From contig JAKZAN010000063.1 in NCBI GenBank assembly GCA_023053545.1, positions 62,001-126,000 on the forward strand: 64,000 bases of DNA, written 5' to 3'. Source of the DNA: Lepidurus packardi (lineage: Eukaryota > Arthropoda > Branchiopoda > Notostraca > Triopsidae). The position numbers were made by a program, and so were the translations under genes. Under the pieces are notes generated by a model. That model was not told the DNA's origin, made no database searches, and saw nothing but the letters and a program-made list of their open reading frames with translations. This document shows positions 1 to 9,904 of the stretch, one piece after another (position 1 is the stretch's first letter; the number at the start of each line of letters is the position of its first letter).

Positions 1-434
1 CGATTTTGGAGCAAATTTATCCGAAGGTGAAGCCATTTTTGCGCCCCGAGGGCATTGCGGCCATCGAAGCGCAAGGAACATGGGTTGTTGGCACTGATGG
101 CACTCTAGAAACACCGCTCATTGACAATAAAGATTGTGCTTATGTGATTTTTGATCGCGATACTGCTTTATGCGGGATTGAACAAGCTTATAACCAAGGC
201 GAAGTTGACTGGAAGAAGCCAGTTTCTTGTCATTTATACCCTATTAGAGTGAAAGATTTCTCGGAATTCGCTGCGGTGAATTACGACAAATGGGATATTT
301 GCGATCCGGCATGTTCTTTGGGTCAGGAATTGGAAGTGCCTGTGTATAAATTCGTGAAAGAAGCCTTAATTCGCAAGTTTGGATCAGACTGGTATATGGA
401 ATTAGAGAAGGTCGCCCAAGAGCTAAAAAAATAA
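1..434 (+). CDS. DUF3109 family protein, 5' end outside window
   Basis: The reading frame is open from the first bases, so the start lies upstream of the window. The TTG at 6 is an internal codon, not a start. The visible 143 residues are Cys-rich ([35 protein letters not shown]) and match my recollection of the DUF3109 family, Bacteroidetes proteins of about 190 residues that resemble YkgJ-type metal or Fe-S cluster proteins. The function is unknown. About a quarter of the protein is missing. Nothing downstream suggests an operon: 269 bases separate it from nrdB. Confidence 0.75.
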   Translation, partial: ILEQIYPKVKPFLRPEGIAAIEAQGTWVVGTDGTLETPLIDNKDCAYVIFDRDTALCGIEQAYNQGEVDWKKPVSCHLYPIRVKDFSEFAAVNYDKWDICDPACSLGQELEVPVYKFVKEALIRKFGSDWYMELEKVAQELKK

Positions 435-495
435 ACACGAAATCTCCCCAAAATCAATCCCAATAAGGCTATTGTGAACCCTTGATTTTATTGCG

Positions 496-607
496 TTTTC
501 CACATTTGTTGCATTTGTAATAAATTGAAAAACAGCATTTTAATATTTTTAGCAAAATAGAGTCGTTGCTTTTTACGTTGTTAAAAACTATAACCGATTG
601 TGGATAA
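496..607. promoter_or_regulatory. possible DnaA boxes upstream of nrdB
   Basis: TGTGGATAA at 599-607 is the exact complement of the DnaA box TTATCCACA. TTTTCCACA at 496-504 differs from it by one base. Both lie in the 269-base gap before nrdB. DnaA is known to act on the Escherichia coli nrdAB promoter, but a role here is inference. The same 9-mer also occurs by chance inside the RNase G gene (24635-24643). Confidence 0.3.
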
Positions 608-703
608 GTTTGGCTTTCTTTTTCGGTTTCAATTGACAACCTTTGTATACGTCAAAATCAAACATTGACGCCCAAATATAATCCCAGAAAATCATTACTT
701 ATT

Positions 704-1681
704 ATGTCTACAATAGAGCCGATTTTACAAGAAAACAAGAACCGATTTGTGATATTCCCAATCAAGCATCATGATATTTGGGAGTGGTATAAAAAAATGG
801 AAGCAAGTTTTTGGACTGCCGAGGAAATTGATTTGCATCAGGATTTATCGGATTGGAACAACAAGCTGAATGAAGAAGAAAAATACTTCATCAAACATAT
901 TTTGGCTTTTTTCGCTGCTTCTGATGGTATTGTAAACGAAAATTTAGCGGAAAACTTCGTAAACGAAGTGCAATATCCAGAGGCTAAGTTCTTTTACGGA
1001 TTTCAGATTATGATGGAAAATATTCACAGCGAAACGTATTCGTTGTTGATTGATACTTATGTGAAAGATGAGGTTGAAAAAGACCGTTTGTTTCATGCTT
1101 TAGAAGTTTTTCCAGCAATTGCGAAGAAAGCAGAATGGGCTATGAAATGGATTAAATCTGATTCGTTTGCCGAAAGACTAATTGCTTTTGCAGCGGTTGA
1201 AGGGATTTTCTTTTCAGGTGCTTTTTGCGCGATTTACTGGTTGAAGAAACGAGGCTTGATGCCAGGATTGACATTCTCTAACGAATTAATTTCACGTGAC
1301 GAAGGCGTTCATTGTGATTTTGCAGTGCATTTGCACAACCACCACTTGAACAATAAAGTTTCGAAAGAACGCATTCGCGAAATTTTGGTAGAGGCTTTAA
1401 CAATTGAAAGAGAGTTTGTTACGGAGTCATTGCCTGTTAGTTTGATTGGTATGAATGCCAATTTGATGACGCAATATTTGGAATTCGTTACAGACAGGCT
1501 TTTAGTGGAATTGGGTTGTGAAAGAGAATACAACTCTTCAAATCCGTTTGATTTCATGGACATGATTTCGTTGCAAGGCAAAACAAATTTCTTTGAAAAG
1601 CGTGTGGCTGAATACCAGAAGGCAGGTGTAATGAACACTGATTCTGAAGCACAAAAAATATCATTTGACGCCGATTTTTAA
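704..1681 (+). CDS. nrdB: ribonucleoside-diphosphate reductase, beta subunit
   Basis: This is the small (R2) subunit of class I ribonucleotide reductase, which makes the radical used by NrdA to reduce NDPs to dNDPs. From the ATG at 704 the protein has 325 residues. An in-frame TTG at 665 would add 13 residues, but the conserved family start ([14 protein letters not shown]) begins at 704. The diiron/tyrosyl centre is visible as E105-x-x-H108-x-x-x-Y112 in ENIHSETY, so a tyrosyl-radical enzyme is expected. Further ligands sit in AVEGIFFSG and [10 protein letters not shown]. nrdA follows 224 bases downstream, with a repeat element in between. Confidence 0.96.
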   Translation: MSTIEPILQENKNRFVIFPIKHHDIWEWYKKMEASFWTAEEIDLHQDLSDWNNKLNEEEKYFIKHILAFFAASDGIVNENLAENFVNEVQYPEAKFFYGFQIMMENIHSETYSLLIDTYVKDEVEKDRLFHALEVFPAIAKKAEWAMKWIKSDSFAERLIAFAAVEGIFFSGAFCAIYWLKKRGLMPGLTFSNELISRDEGVHCDFAVHLHNHHLNNKVSKERIREILVEALTIEREFVTESLPVSLIGMNANLMTQYLEFVTDRLLVELGCEREYNSSNPFDFMDMISLQGKTNFFEKRVAEYQKAGVMNTDSEAQKISFDADF

Positions 1682-1724
1682 TCGGATTTAAAAGCCAATT
1701 TCCAAATTCGTTTGGAAGTATAAT

Positions 1725-1829
1725 GCCCTAGCCCTGATGGAAGCGGTTATCCTTTTGTGCCGAACGTAATTTTGAATTTAATTGCGATGAAATGGCACAA
1801 AAGATAGTAGCGACAGCAGGATTAGCTTC
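1725..1829 (-). repeat. dispersed imperfect-palindrome repeat, copy A
   Basis: This intergenic element between nrdB and nrdA has arms CCTGATGGAAGCGG..ATCCTTTTGTGCC and GGCACAAAAGATA..AGCGACAGC that pair around an AT-rich middle. It belongs to the family whose other copies lie at 4397, 17836, 23296, 43783 and 45399. It is inverted relative to the copy at 4397. Confidence 0.7.
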
Positions 1830-1905
1830 AAAAAAACAAACAAAACCCTATAACAAATAACCCGAGACAGCGAAGGGATTTTCTGGCTCACAAAAATTTA
1901 AGCTT

Positions 1906-4341
1906 ATGTATGTAGTTAAAAGAGACGGCCACAAAGAGCCGGTAATGTTCGACAAAATCACGGACCGAATTAAGAAACTTTGTTACGGATTGAACGATTT
2001 AGTAGATTCTGTTAAAGTTGCGATGCGTGTTATTGAAGGATTGTATGACGGTGTTACTACCTCTGAGCTTGATAATTTAGCAGCAGAAACTGCGGCTTCC
2101 ATGACAATCGCACACCCAGATTATGCCCAATTAGCGGCAAGAATCGCGATTTCAAACTTGCATAAAAATACCAAAAAGTCGTTTTCAGAAACGATGTCAG
2201 ATATGTATCATTATGTGAATCCACGCACCAACCAAGATTCGCCGTTGCTTTCAGAGGAAGTATACGATGTGATTATGGCAAACGCGGAATTTTTGGATTC
2301 GCACGTAATTTACAACCGAGATTTCAATTATGATTATTTCGGATTTAAAACATTAGAGCGCTCGTATTTGTTGAAAATCAACGGTAAAATTGTCGAGCGT
2401 CCGCAGCACATGTTGATGCGTGTTTCAGTTGGAATTCACTTGAATGATTTGGATTCAGTTTTGGAAACATACGACTTGATGTCGAAGAAATTCTTCACAC
2501 ACGCCACGCCAACATTGTTTAACGCTGGAACACCAAAGCCGCAAATGTCGTCATGTTTCTTGTTGCAAATGCAAGATGACAGCATCGACGGAATTTACGA
2601 TACACTAAAACAAACCGCTAAAATATCACAGTCGGCCGGCGGAATTGGATTGTCAATTCACAATGTTCGTGCAACAGGATCATACATCCGCGGCACAAAC
2701 GGAACATCGAATGGAATTGTGCCAATGTTGCGCGTTTTTAATGACACGGCGCGTTATGTTGATCAAGGCGGTGGCAAAAGAAAAGGAAGTTTTGCGATTT
2801 ATTTAGAAACTTGGCATGCTGATATTTTCGATTTCTTGGATCTGAAAAAAAATACAGGAAAGGAAGAAATGCGTGCAAGAGATTTATTCTTCGCGATGTG
2901 GACTTCAGATCTATTCATGAAACGCGTGCAAGAAGACACGACTTGGACTTTGATGTGTCCAAACGAGTGCCCAGGCTTGTATGACGTTTATGGAGAAGAG
3001 TTTGAAGCAATGTATGTTGCATATGAACAAGCTGGAAAAGGCCGCAAAACCATTCGCGCTCGTGAACTTTGGGAGAAAATCCTAGAATCGCAGATCGAAA
3101 CGGGAACGCCTTATATGTTGTATAAAGATGCAGCCAACAGAAAGTCGAACCAGAAAAATTTAGGTACAATTCGGTCGTCGAATTTGTGTACAGAAATCAT
3201 GGAATATACCGCTGCAGACGAAATTGCAGTGTGTAACTTGGCCTCAATTTCTTTGCCAATGTTCATTGATAATGGCGCGTTCAACCACCGATTGTTATAT
3301 GACGTTACAAAACGCGTGACACGCAACTTGAACAAAGTAATCGACAGAAATTATTACCCAGTAAAAGAAGCTGAAAACTCAAACTTGCGCCACCGTCCAG
3401 TTGGATTAGGCGTTCAAGGTTTGGCCGATGCTTTCATTTTGTTGAGATTGCCTTTCACGAGCGACGAGGCAAAAAAGCTAAACGAAGAAATTTTTGAAAC
3501 ACTCTACTTCGCAGCTGTTACTGCTTCGATGGAAATGGCGAAAGAAGAAGGGCCGTATTCAACTTTTGAAGGCTCGCCAATTTCGCAAGGAGAATTCCAG
3601 TATAACCTTTGGGGACTAAAAGACGAGGATCTTTCAGGACGCTGGGACTGGGCAAGTTTGAGAACAGAAGTAATGAAAAATGGTGTTCGCAACTCCCTTT
3701 TGGTAGCGCCAATGCCAACTGCTTCGACGTCTCAAATTTTGGGTAACAATGAAGCGTTTGAGCCGTATACGTCGAATATCTACACGCGCCGTGTATTGTC
3801 TGGCGAGTTCATTGTGGTGAACAAACACTTGTTGGAAGACTTGGTGAACCGCGGACTGTGGAATGAAACGTTGAAGCAAGAAATCATGCGCAACAATGGA
3901 TCGGTTCAAAACATCGATGCAGTGCCACAAGACCTAAAAGAATTATACAAAACAGTTTGGGAAATGTCCATGAAAGACATTATCGACATGTCACGCCACA
4001 GAGGGTATTTCATCGATCAGTCGCAGTCGCTCAACTTGTTCATGCAAGATGCTTCTTATGCAAAACTAACGTCAATGCACTTCTACGCATGGCAAAGTGG
4101 CTTGAAAACGGGAATGTATTACTTGCGTACAAAAGCAGCTGTAGATGCGATTAAATTTACGCTTAACAACGATAAAAAAGCAGAACCAATTGCAGTTGTG
4201 GAAGAAGTTGCTGCAGCACCAATGGCGAAACCAGCACCAATTGCGGTAGATGTTCAGCCAATTGCAGCGGACGAGTTCAGAGCCATGATGGAACGCTCCA
4301 AAAATGCCGAACCAGATGACTGCGAAATGTGCGGTTCATAA
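1906..4341 (+). CDS. nrdA: ribonucleoside-diphosphate reductase, alpha subunit
   Basis: This is the large (R1) subunit of class I ribonucleotide reductase (811 residues) and partner of the upstream NrdB. An N-terminal ATP-cone ([17 protein letters not shown]) indicates allosteric dATP/ATP control. The catalytic core shows the first redox Cys in SSCFLLQ, the active-site N-x-C-x-E in SNLCTEI, the second redox Cys in AVCNLAS, the radical-transfer tyrosine pair in [10 protein letters not shown], and the C-terminal thiol pair in DDCEMCGS. An Ala/Pro/Val-rich linker precedes that tail, as is usual for the flexible arm. A strong terminator follows at 4360. Confidence 0.97.
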   Translation: MYVVKRDGHKEPVMFDKITDRIKKLCYGLNDLVDSVKVAMRVIEGLYDGVTTSELDNLAAETAASMTIAHPDYAQLAARIAISNLHKNTKKSFSETMSDMYHYVNPRTNQDSPLLSEEVYDVIMANAEFLDSHVIYNRDFNYDYFGFKTLERSYLLKINGKIVERPQHMLMRVSVGIHLNDLDSVLETYDLMSKKFFTHATPTLFNAGTPKPQMSSCFLLQMQDDSIDGIYDTLKQTAKISQSAGGIGLSIHNVRATGSYIRGTNGTSNGIVPMLRVFNDTARYVDQGGGKRKGSFAIYLETWHADIFDFLDLKKNTGKEEMRARDLFFAMWTSDLFMKRVQEDTTWTLMCPNECPGLYDVYGEEFEAMYVAYEQAGKGRKTIRARELWEKILESQIETGTPYMLYKDAANRKSNQKNLGTIRSSNLCTEIMEYTAADEIAVCNLASISLPMFIDNGAFNHRLLYDVTKRVTRNLNKVIDRNYYPVKEAENSNLRHRPVGLGVQGLADAFILLRLPFTSDEAKKLNEEIFETLYFAAVTASMEMAKEEGPYSTFEGSPISQGEFQYNLWGLKDEDLSGRWDWASLRTEVMKNGVRNSLLVAPMPTASTSQILGNNEAFEPYTSNIYTRRVLSGEFIVVNKHLLEDLVNRGLWNETLKQEIMRNNGSVQNIDAVPQDLKELYKTVWEMSMKDIIDMSRHRGYFIDQSQSLNLFMQDASYAKLTSMHFYAWQSGLKTGMYYLRTKAAVDAIKFTLNNDKKAEPIAVVEEVAAAPMAKPAPIAVDVQPIAADEFRAMMERSKNAEPDDCEMCGS

Positions 4342-4359
4342 TCCATAAAACCATTTGAA

Positions 4360-4396
4360 AAAGCAGTTGTCAATTTTGGCAGCTGCTTTTTTTTTT
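4360..4396 (+). terminator. intrinsic terminator of nrdA
   Basis: A 12-bp stem with two G-U pairs (AAAGCAGTTGTC / GGCAGCTGCTTT) and loop AATTTT is followed by a run of about ten T. It starts 18 bases after the nrdA stop. Confidence 0.85.
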
Positions 4397-4501
4397 GGAG
4401 CTATTTCCCGCTGTTCGCTCTATCTTTTTTGTCTAGAAAATTTTTGGCATCAGTGAAATTCCAAAAGACAAAAAAGGATGCCGCTGCCATCGGGGCTAGA
4501 A
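4397..4501 (+). repeat. dispersed imperfect-palindrome repeat, copy B
   Basis: This is the most typical copy of the family. The left end is GGAGCTATTTCCCGCT followed by CTATCTTTTTTGTC. The right arm is GACAAAAAAGGATGCCGC ending CCATCGGGGCTAG. The two T/A-rich arms are complementary around a variable core. Confidence 0.75.
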
Positions 4502-4514
4502 TACGTAAAGGTCA

Positions 4515-4547
4515 TTGAGGAAATAAACAAAACAAAAGTTATATTTG
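4515..4547 (+). promoter_or_regulatory. promoter for the 4583 gene and dgt
   Basis: The -7 box TATATTTG (4540-4547) matches the Bacteroidetes consensus TAnnTTTG exactly. A TTG at 4515-4517 lies 22 bases upstream and could be the -33 element. Confidence 0.55.
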
Positions 4548-4582
4548 CCCAAGCATCCTGATGCGATTAAAAACACAATACC

Positions 4583-4810
4583 ATGACAAAAGAGAAAAAA
4601 GGGGTTTACACAGGACTTATAGAAAAAGACGAATTCGGCAATTATTTCTGTGGGGAATACTTATTGGATTACAAATACACCGAACAAAACAAGTTTAAAG
4701 TCGGCGACGAAATCAACATCAAAACCGTCATCGCAAATCCAAGCGACGCGAGCGCGGGCTGGTATCCACAAAAATCCAGAAATTTCTTCTTAGCGAATCA
4801 GAAGGAGTAA
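4583..4810 (+). CDS. small conserved-type protein of unknown function
   Basis: The gene encodes 75 residues starting MTKEKKGVYTG, with no signal peptide or membrane segment. It is mixed charged/aromatic and beta-rich (GEYLLDYKY, FKVGDEINIKTVIA). I do not recognise the family. It has a good promoter at 4540 and sits 24 bases before the dGTPase gene, so the two are probably co-transcribed. An accessory role in nucleotide metabolism would be a guess. Confidence 0.7.
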   Translation: MTKEKKGVYTGLIEKDEFGNYFCGEYLLDYKYTEQNKFKVGDEINIKTVIANPSDASAGWYPQKSRNFFLANQKE

Positions 4811-4834
4811 GAACTAAACATAAAACGTCCAACC

Positions 4835-6181
4835 ATGATGAAATGGGAACAACTGCTTTCGCTTAGAAAACAAGGCGACAAAAACAAACGCTTGCGCAAA
4901 GAACAAGACGAAACCCGATTGGGTTTCGAAGTCGATTATGACCGGATTATTTTTTCGGCAGCATTTCGAAGTTTGCAGGACAAAACGCAGGTGATTCCGT
5001 TGTCAAAAACGGATTTTGTACACACGCGACTAACACACAGTTTGGAAGTTTCGGTTGTGGGCAGAAGTCTAGGCCGCTTGGTTGGCAAGAAAATCTTAGA
5101 CAAATACCCACACCTCAAAGATGTTCATGGTTATCAAATGAACGATTTTGGTGCGATCGTTGCAGCCGCTTCTCTGGCGCACGACATCGGAAATCCACCT
5201 TTTGGACACTCAGGTGAAAAAGCAATTGGCGAATATTTTTCCATTGGCAAAGGCCAACAATACAAAGATAAACTTACGCCAAAAGAATGGCAGGACTTAG
5301 TCGATTTTGAAGGCAATGCGAATGGTTTTTCAGTGCTCACAAGCTCAAGGCCGGGAAGTGAAGGCGGACTGCGCATTTCGTATGCCACACTTGGCGCTTT
5401 CATGAAATACCCAAAAGAAAGCCTTCCCAAGAAACCAACACAAAATATTGCAGATAAGAAGTTTGGTTTCTTCCAGACTGACAAATCATTTTTCGAAGAG
5501 GTGGCTAATGAGTTGGGCATGATTGCAAATAAATCGGGAGATGATATTGGGTATGAACGACATCCTTTGGCTTACTTGGTTGAAGCAGCCGACGACATTT
5601 GCTACACAATTATTGATTTTGAAGACGGCATCAACTTGGGTCTTGTCTCCGAAGATTTTGCTTTGGAATACCTAATCAACTTAGTCCGCGATAGCATCGA
5701 CACCGCCAAATACAAGACTTTAATCAACAAAGAAGACAGGATTAGTTACTTGCGCGCGTTGGCCATTGGAAGCTTAATCAACGACGCCGTTCGCATATTT
5801 GTTGAAAATGAATCGTTGATATTAGAAGGCAAATTCCCTTATGCTTTGATGGACAAAAGCAAGTATAAAGCCCAAATGGACGACATCATCAAATTGAGTG
5901 TAACGAAAATCTATCAAAGTCGGGAAGTAATCGAAAAAGAATTGACAGGTTATCAGATTATCAACAACTTACTTGATAAATTTACCACAGCCTACAACAA
6001 CAATTATGACGGGAAAGCCTCAAATTTCGATTTGGTATTACTCAAAATATTACCTGAGAAGCACCACGTCGAAAAGCATACCTTATACGAGCGCCTGATG
6101 CACATTTGCCATTTCGTTTCAATGCTTACTGATGGGAATGCCTTAATTTACAACAGAATTATCAACGCGCATCAACGTTAA
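4835..6181 (+). CDS. dgt: deoxyguanosinetriphosphate triphosphohydrolase (dGTPase)
   Basis: An HD-superfamily dNTPase that cleaves dGTP to deoxyguanosine and triphosphate (448 residues; an alternative ATG lies one codon in). Metal ligands are visible as H in THSLEVSVVGRS, the HD pair in SLAHDIGNPPFGHSGE, and D in EAADDICYTIIDFEDG. The family start RKEQDETRLGFEVDYDRIIFS..FRSLQDKTQV is intact. It lies downstream of the ribonucleotide reductase genes, which fits a shared role in dNTP balance, but a terminator and its own promoter separate them. Confidence 0.93.
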   Translation: MMKWEQLLSLRKQGDKNKRLRKEQDETRLGFEVDYDRIIFSAAFRSLQDKTQVIPLSKTDFVHTRLTHSLEVSVVGRSLGRLVGKKILDKYPHLKDVHGYQMNDFGAIVAAASLAHDIGNPPFGHSGEKAIGEYFSIGKGQQYKDKLTPKEWQDLVDFEGNANGFSVLTSSRPGSEGGLRISYATLGAFMKYPKESLPKKPTQNIADKKFGFFQTDKSFFEEVANELGMIANKSGDDIGYERHPLAYLVEAADDICYTIIDFEDGINLGLVSEDFALEYLINLVRDSIDTAKYKTLINKEDRISYLRALAIGSLINDAVRIFVENESLILEGKFPYALMDKSKYKAQMDDIIKLSVTKIYQSREVIEKELTGYQIINNLLDKFTTAYNNNYDGKASNFDLVLLKILPEKHHVEKHTLYERLMHICHFVSMLTDGNALIYNRIINAHQR

Positions 6182-6205
6182 ATTTTGTAATATTTTAACA
6201 CGATT

Positions 6206-6237
6206 TTTAGATTTAGTCGAAAAAAATTTTAAGTTTG
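6206..6237 (+). promoter_or_regulatory. promoter of the M36 peptidase gene
   Basis: TAAGTTTG at 6230-6237 matches the TAnnTTTG -7 box. TTTAG at 6206-6210 lies 19 bases upstream. The predicted transcript start falls after the longer reading-frame start at 6235, which supports the ATG at 6259. Confidence 0.45.
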
Positions 6238-6258
6238 TGGATTAAAGCAATTCACACA

Positions 6259-8862
6259 ATGAAAAAAATTACTTACTTTTTGGCTTTTATACTGCCATTT
6301 TTAGCGGTGGCACAAACCCCTGCTGAAAAAATTCAGGCCTATCTAGATGCAAACCATGCAAAAATGGGCTTGTCTTTACAGGACATTAGGAATTGGGAAA
6401 TAAAGAGCGATGCGCCTTCTTCATCAAATCAATTGCATTTTTACTACATTAAGCAGCGCCACGCAGGCGTCGACATATTTCGCGCAATTTCGACAGTTTG
6501 GGTCAAAAATGGTGAAGTGTCAAATATCGCTGATCGCTTTGTTGCTAATGCATCACAGAAAGCAAATAGTTCTGCGCCAGTTCTGACTGTTTTGCAAGGC
6601 GCTTCAGCTGCTTTCGCGTCTGTTAACGAGCCTATACCAGCAAATTTGGCCGTTACAGAAGTTTTAGATTCGAAGAATTTCAGGCTGCGAAATGGTGTCC
6701 TTGCAGACGATCCAATACGCGTGGAGTTGGTTTACCAGTTAATGGAAGATACTTCTCTAAAATTGGCTTGGGATGTAGAGTTTTATACTGCTGACACCAA
6801 GCATTTATGGAGCATCCGCGTTGATGCTGCTACTGGCGAAGTGCTAGAAAAGAACGATTTAGTGTTGACTTGTTCATTTGGCGAAAAGAATTGCGCTGGC
6901 GGTCATGCTTCAAAAACAGCTGCTTTTACAAAATCTTTCTACAAAGAAAGTAAGTCAATTATGGATATTCAGTCGGGATCATACCGCGTAATTCCATTCA
7001 ATATTGAAAGCCCATCACACGGCCCACGACAGCTGTTGACTGCGCCTCATGATGTTGCTGCGTCTCCATTTGGATGGCATGACACCAATGGTGTTCCGGG
7101 CGCGGAATTTACAATCACACGCGGGAACAATGTTTATGCACAAGAGGATGCAGATGGAAACAACGGCGTTGGAATTTCTCCAAACGGCGGCGCTTCATTA
7201 GCGTTTGATTATCCTTATTTGGGTACAAATGTATTGCCATCAACTTATACAGCTGCTGCAACAACAAATTTGTTCTACATGAACAATATGATTCATGATC
7301 TTTGGCACCACCAAGGCTTTAACGAGGCTAGTGGAAATTTCCAACTAAGAAATTATACAGGGTTTGTTCAGCCTGGTGTTACGGGTGACGCGGTTTTTGC
7401 AGACGCTCAAGACGGTGCAGAGGCAGTGCCACAAAGTCTAAATAATGCCAATTTTGCGACACAAGCAGACGGAAATCGTCCAAGAATGCAAATGTTCTTA
7501 TGGAACGTTTCACCATCTCCATTCGTTATCAATTCGCCTGCAGACATCGCAGGCCCAACCGATGTAACAAACAACAGCTTTAATCCAGGACAAGTATTGC
7601 CTCCGGTGGCGCCTGCAGTGATTCAGTCTGATTTGGTTTTATTCAATGACGGTATTGGTGACACTGCAGATGCATGTTCTCCAGCTATTAATGCTTCGCA
7701 AATAAACGGACGAATCACTTTACTGCGACGCGGCGATTGTACGTTTGTAGATAAAGTATTGCGTGCACAAGCAGCGGGCGCAACAGCAGTTATCGTCATC
7801 AACAATGTTGAGGGTATTGTTGGGATGGCAGGTGCAGACTCATCAATCAACATTCCGGTATACATCATGACCCAAGCCCAAGGCGAAGCGTTGATTTTAA
7901 GAATGCAAACAGAACCAGTAAATGCAAAACTGCAAAGGTCTGATTTCATTAATGCTGACGGAGATTTTGATAATGGCATCATTGCCCACGAATATGGACA
8001 TGGCATTACAAATAGATTAACAGGTGGCGCTTTAGCGGCTGGTTGCTTAAGTAATGCAGAACAAGCAGGTGAGGGATGGTCTGACTGGTTCGCATTAATG
8101 ATGCAATTGAAGCAGGGTGATGTTGGTACGACTGTAAAAGGAATAGGTACTTTCGCAAGAAGTGAATCGCCAGCAGGCACAGGAATCAGAAGATATCCTT
8201 ATAGCACAAATATGAGTGTTAATCCGATAACATTTGAAAATTCAAATGACACAGCGCCGCACAACAGAGGAGAAGTAATGGCTGCGGTACTTTGGGACCT
8301 AACATGGGCATATGTGAACAGATATGGTTTTGATCCAAATGTTTTTACAGGAACAGGTGGTAATAATAAAGTTATGAAACTGGTTATTGATGGCTTAAAA
8401 GCGCAACCATGTAGCCCAAGTTTTATCGATTTCAGAAATGCAGTTATCGGACTTGTTGCGCCAGCAGATTTGTGTATGGTCTGGAATGTGTTTGCACGTC
8501 GCGGGATGGGAACGGATGCTAGCTCAGGAGCTGCTACATCAGCAATTGATCAAATAAATGGATTCAATGTACCAACCACTCCAAATGATTGTAGATTGGG
8601 TGTAAATTATTTCGATAATGCTGATCTAATTCGGGTCTATCCAAATCCATCAACGGGAATTGTAAACGTTAGAATCAATTCGTTTTCTGGTAAAGCCAAC
8701 ATTCAAGTATTTGATATTAATGGTCGAATCGTATACAATCAACAAGATACCACATTCGAAATTGAACAAAGTTTGAATTTAAACCACTTGCAAAAAGGTA
8801 TGTATGTCTTAAAAATTAGCGGTGAAGCGTTAAATTATACCAAGAAATTAATTATTAAGTAA
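6259..8862 (+). CDS. secreted M36 (fungalysin) metallopeptidase with type IX secretion sorting domain
   Basis: The protein has 867 residues. A signal peptide (residues 1-20, ending AVAQT) is followed by FTP/PepSY-like propeptide regions (to about 210) and the M36 catalytic domain. The zinc motif is HEYGH (H577, E578, H581), with the downstream Glu in GEGWSDW. A protease-associated insertion lies before the zinc motif (TLLRRGDCTFVDKVLRAQAAGA). The last 75 residues form a type A T9SS sorting domain (VYPNPSTG.., GMYVLKISG, KKLIIK). It is therefore exported by the gliding-associated type IX system and probably degrades extracellular protein. The start at 6259 is chosen over 6235 because of the promoter and signal peptide. 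Confidence 0.93.
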   Translation: MKKITYFLAFILPFLAVAQTPAEKIQAYLDANHAKMGLSLQDIRNWEIKSDAPSSSNQLHFYYIKQRHAGVDIFRAISTVWVKNGEVSNIADRFVANASQKANSSAPVLTVLQGASAAFASVNEPIPANLAVTEVLDSKNFRLRNGVLADDPIRVELVYQLMEDTSLKLAWDVEFYTADTKHLWSIRVDAATGEVLEKNDLVLTCSFGEKNCAGGHASKTAAFTKSFYKESKSIMDIQSGSYRVIPFNIESPSHGPRQLLTAPHDVAASPFGWHDTNGVPGAEFTITRGNNVYAQEDADGNNGVGISPNGGASLAFDYPYLGTNVLPSTYTAAATTNLFYMNNMIHDLWHHQGFNEASGNFQLRNYTGFVQPGVTGDAVFADAQDGAEAVPQSLNNANFATQADGNRPRMQMFLWNVSPSPFVINSPADIAGPTDVTNNSFNPGQVLPPVAPAVIQSDLVLFNDGIGDTADACSPAINASQINGRITLLRRGDCTFVDKVLRAQAAGATAVIVINNVEGIVGMAGADSSINIPVYIMTQAQGEALILRMQTEPVNAKLQRSDFINADGDFDNGIIAHEYGHGITNRLTGGALAAGCLSNAEQAGEGWSDWFALMMQLKQGDVGTTVKGIGTFARSESPAGTGIRRYPYSTNMSVNPITFENSNDTAPHNRGEVMAAVLWDLTWAYVNRYGFDPNVFTGTGGNNKVMKLVIDGLKAQPCSPSFIDFRNAVIGLVAPADLCMVWNVFARRGMGTDASSGAATSAIDQINGFNVPTTPNDCRLGVNYFDNADLIRVYPNPSTGIVNVRINSFSGKANIQVFDINGRIVYNQQDTTFEIEQSLNLNHLQKGMYVLKISGEALNYTKKLIIK

Positions 8863-8883
8863 GACGTTTCTATTTTAGAAAAA

Positions 8884-8919
8884 AACCAGATTTTGAAATT
8901 CAAAATCTGGTTTTTTTTT
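8884..8919. terminator. bidirectional terminator between convergent genes
   Basis: A near-perfect hairpin (AACCAGATTTTGA / TCAAAATCTGGTT) is flanked by A-run and T-run. It serves both the M36 gene and the convergent DUF3078 gene. Confidence 0.9.
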
Positions 8920-9862
8920 AGAATGAATAGGTAATGCCGATGCCAAGAATCTGCTTCAATTGTATCTTAGGACCCATGATAATTTGCTGTCCTTCTACAA
9001 CCTTTTTTGATTTAATGTCGTCGTCATAAATGAGGTGTGAGAAGATATTGGCTTTCACATACTCATTAACAACCATGTCCCACGTCATTTGCCATTCAAT
9101 GTCGATATTGCCAAATTTATTGAGGTAATCAGAATATAAATTTGTCTTATTTTCCAAAGTCATATTTTTGTAGACATTCATTTTGTGATGGGCCGTTAGT
9201 AGAATTCCAACTTCAGTTCGGGTATTTTTTCCTTTACGCAACAATTCACCTGTTGCCTCATCATAGACGGCTTTTTCCATACCAAAGGCGCCCTGATTTG
9301 CCAGACGCTGATCAAGTACAAGCGTATTTTTGAACGTAAGTGGCGACATGTATAAATTTAATTTTTTTTCTTTGTTTGAATATTCCGCTCCAGCTCCTAG
9401 AAACGTATAGGCTGGTGCTAGAAATTTCGAAATGGCCTTGTTTGTATTTGGATAAGCATAACCGTTTGTAAACTGCGTATTGAAGTTAAATCGAAACGAA
9501 TGATACCAATTTGAAACTGAATCCCTTTTGTAACCCAAATTGGAACTAAACCGAAATGCATCATCAGTTTTTCGCCATTCAATACCGTCTTGCTTGTTGA
9601 TTCCGTAGCGGGTGGTGAGCTCATTTCCCCATTTCATATTGCCGCGAACATACCTTCGCACGAAATTGGTTTTCAACAAACCAGAAATAGCGCTAACACC
9701 TCCAGCGTTCCAATTAACAAACCCAATTTGACTGATATCAAAGCCCACTTCATTTTTCTTTTCCCATCTTGAAACGGAATCGGTAGAAACGGCTTTAAGT
9801 TCTTGCGCGTTGCCACTAAGGGCAAGCACAAACAATAATAAACAATAAGAGAAAGGCTTCAT
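8918..9862 (-). CDS. DUF3078 domain protein, probable outer-membrane protein
   Basis: The protein has 314 residues from ATG 9862 (signal peptide MKPFSYCLLLFVLALSGNAQ). A longer start at 9892 lacks a signal-like N-terminus. The pattern GFDISQIGFVNWNAGG..SAISGL..FV is characteristic of DUF3078, a Bacteroidetes family with many amphipathic beta strands. An outer-membrane barrel is likely. No enzymatic motif is seen and the function is unknown. Its stop abuts the bidirectional terminator. Confidence 0.8.
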   Translation of the reverse strand: MKPFSYCLLLFVLALSGNAQELKAVSTDSVSRWEKKNEVGFDISQIGFVNWNAGGVSAISGLLKTNFVRRYVRGNMKWGNELTTRYGINKQDGIEWRKTDDAFRFSSNLGYKRDSVSNWYHSFRFNFNTQFTNGYAYPNTNKAISKFLAPAYTFLGAGAEYSNKEKKLNLYMSPLTFKNTLVLDQRLANQGAFGMEKAVYDEATGELLRKGKNTRTEVGILLTAHHKMNVYKNMTLENKTNLYSDYLNKFGNIDIEWQMTWDMVVNEYVKANIFSHLIYDDDIKSKKVVEGQQIIMGPKIQLKQILGIGITYSF

Positions 9863-9904
9863 TATATTTTTTCTAATTCGATGCGGATGCAAAAGTCAGC
9901 ATTT

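Noticed and set aside
7623-8180. 185-codon minus-strand frame inside the M36 peptidase gene
   Set aside because: Antisense to the catalytic and PA regions of a well supported gene.
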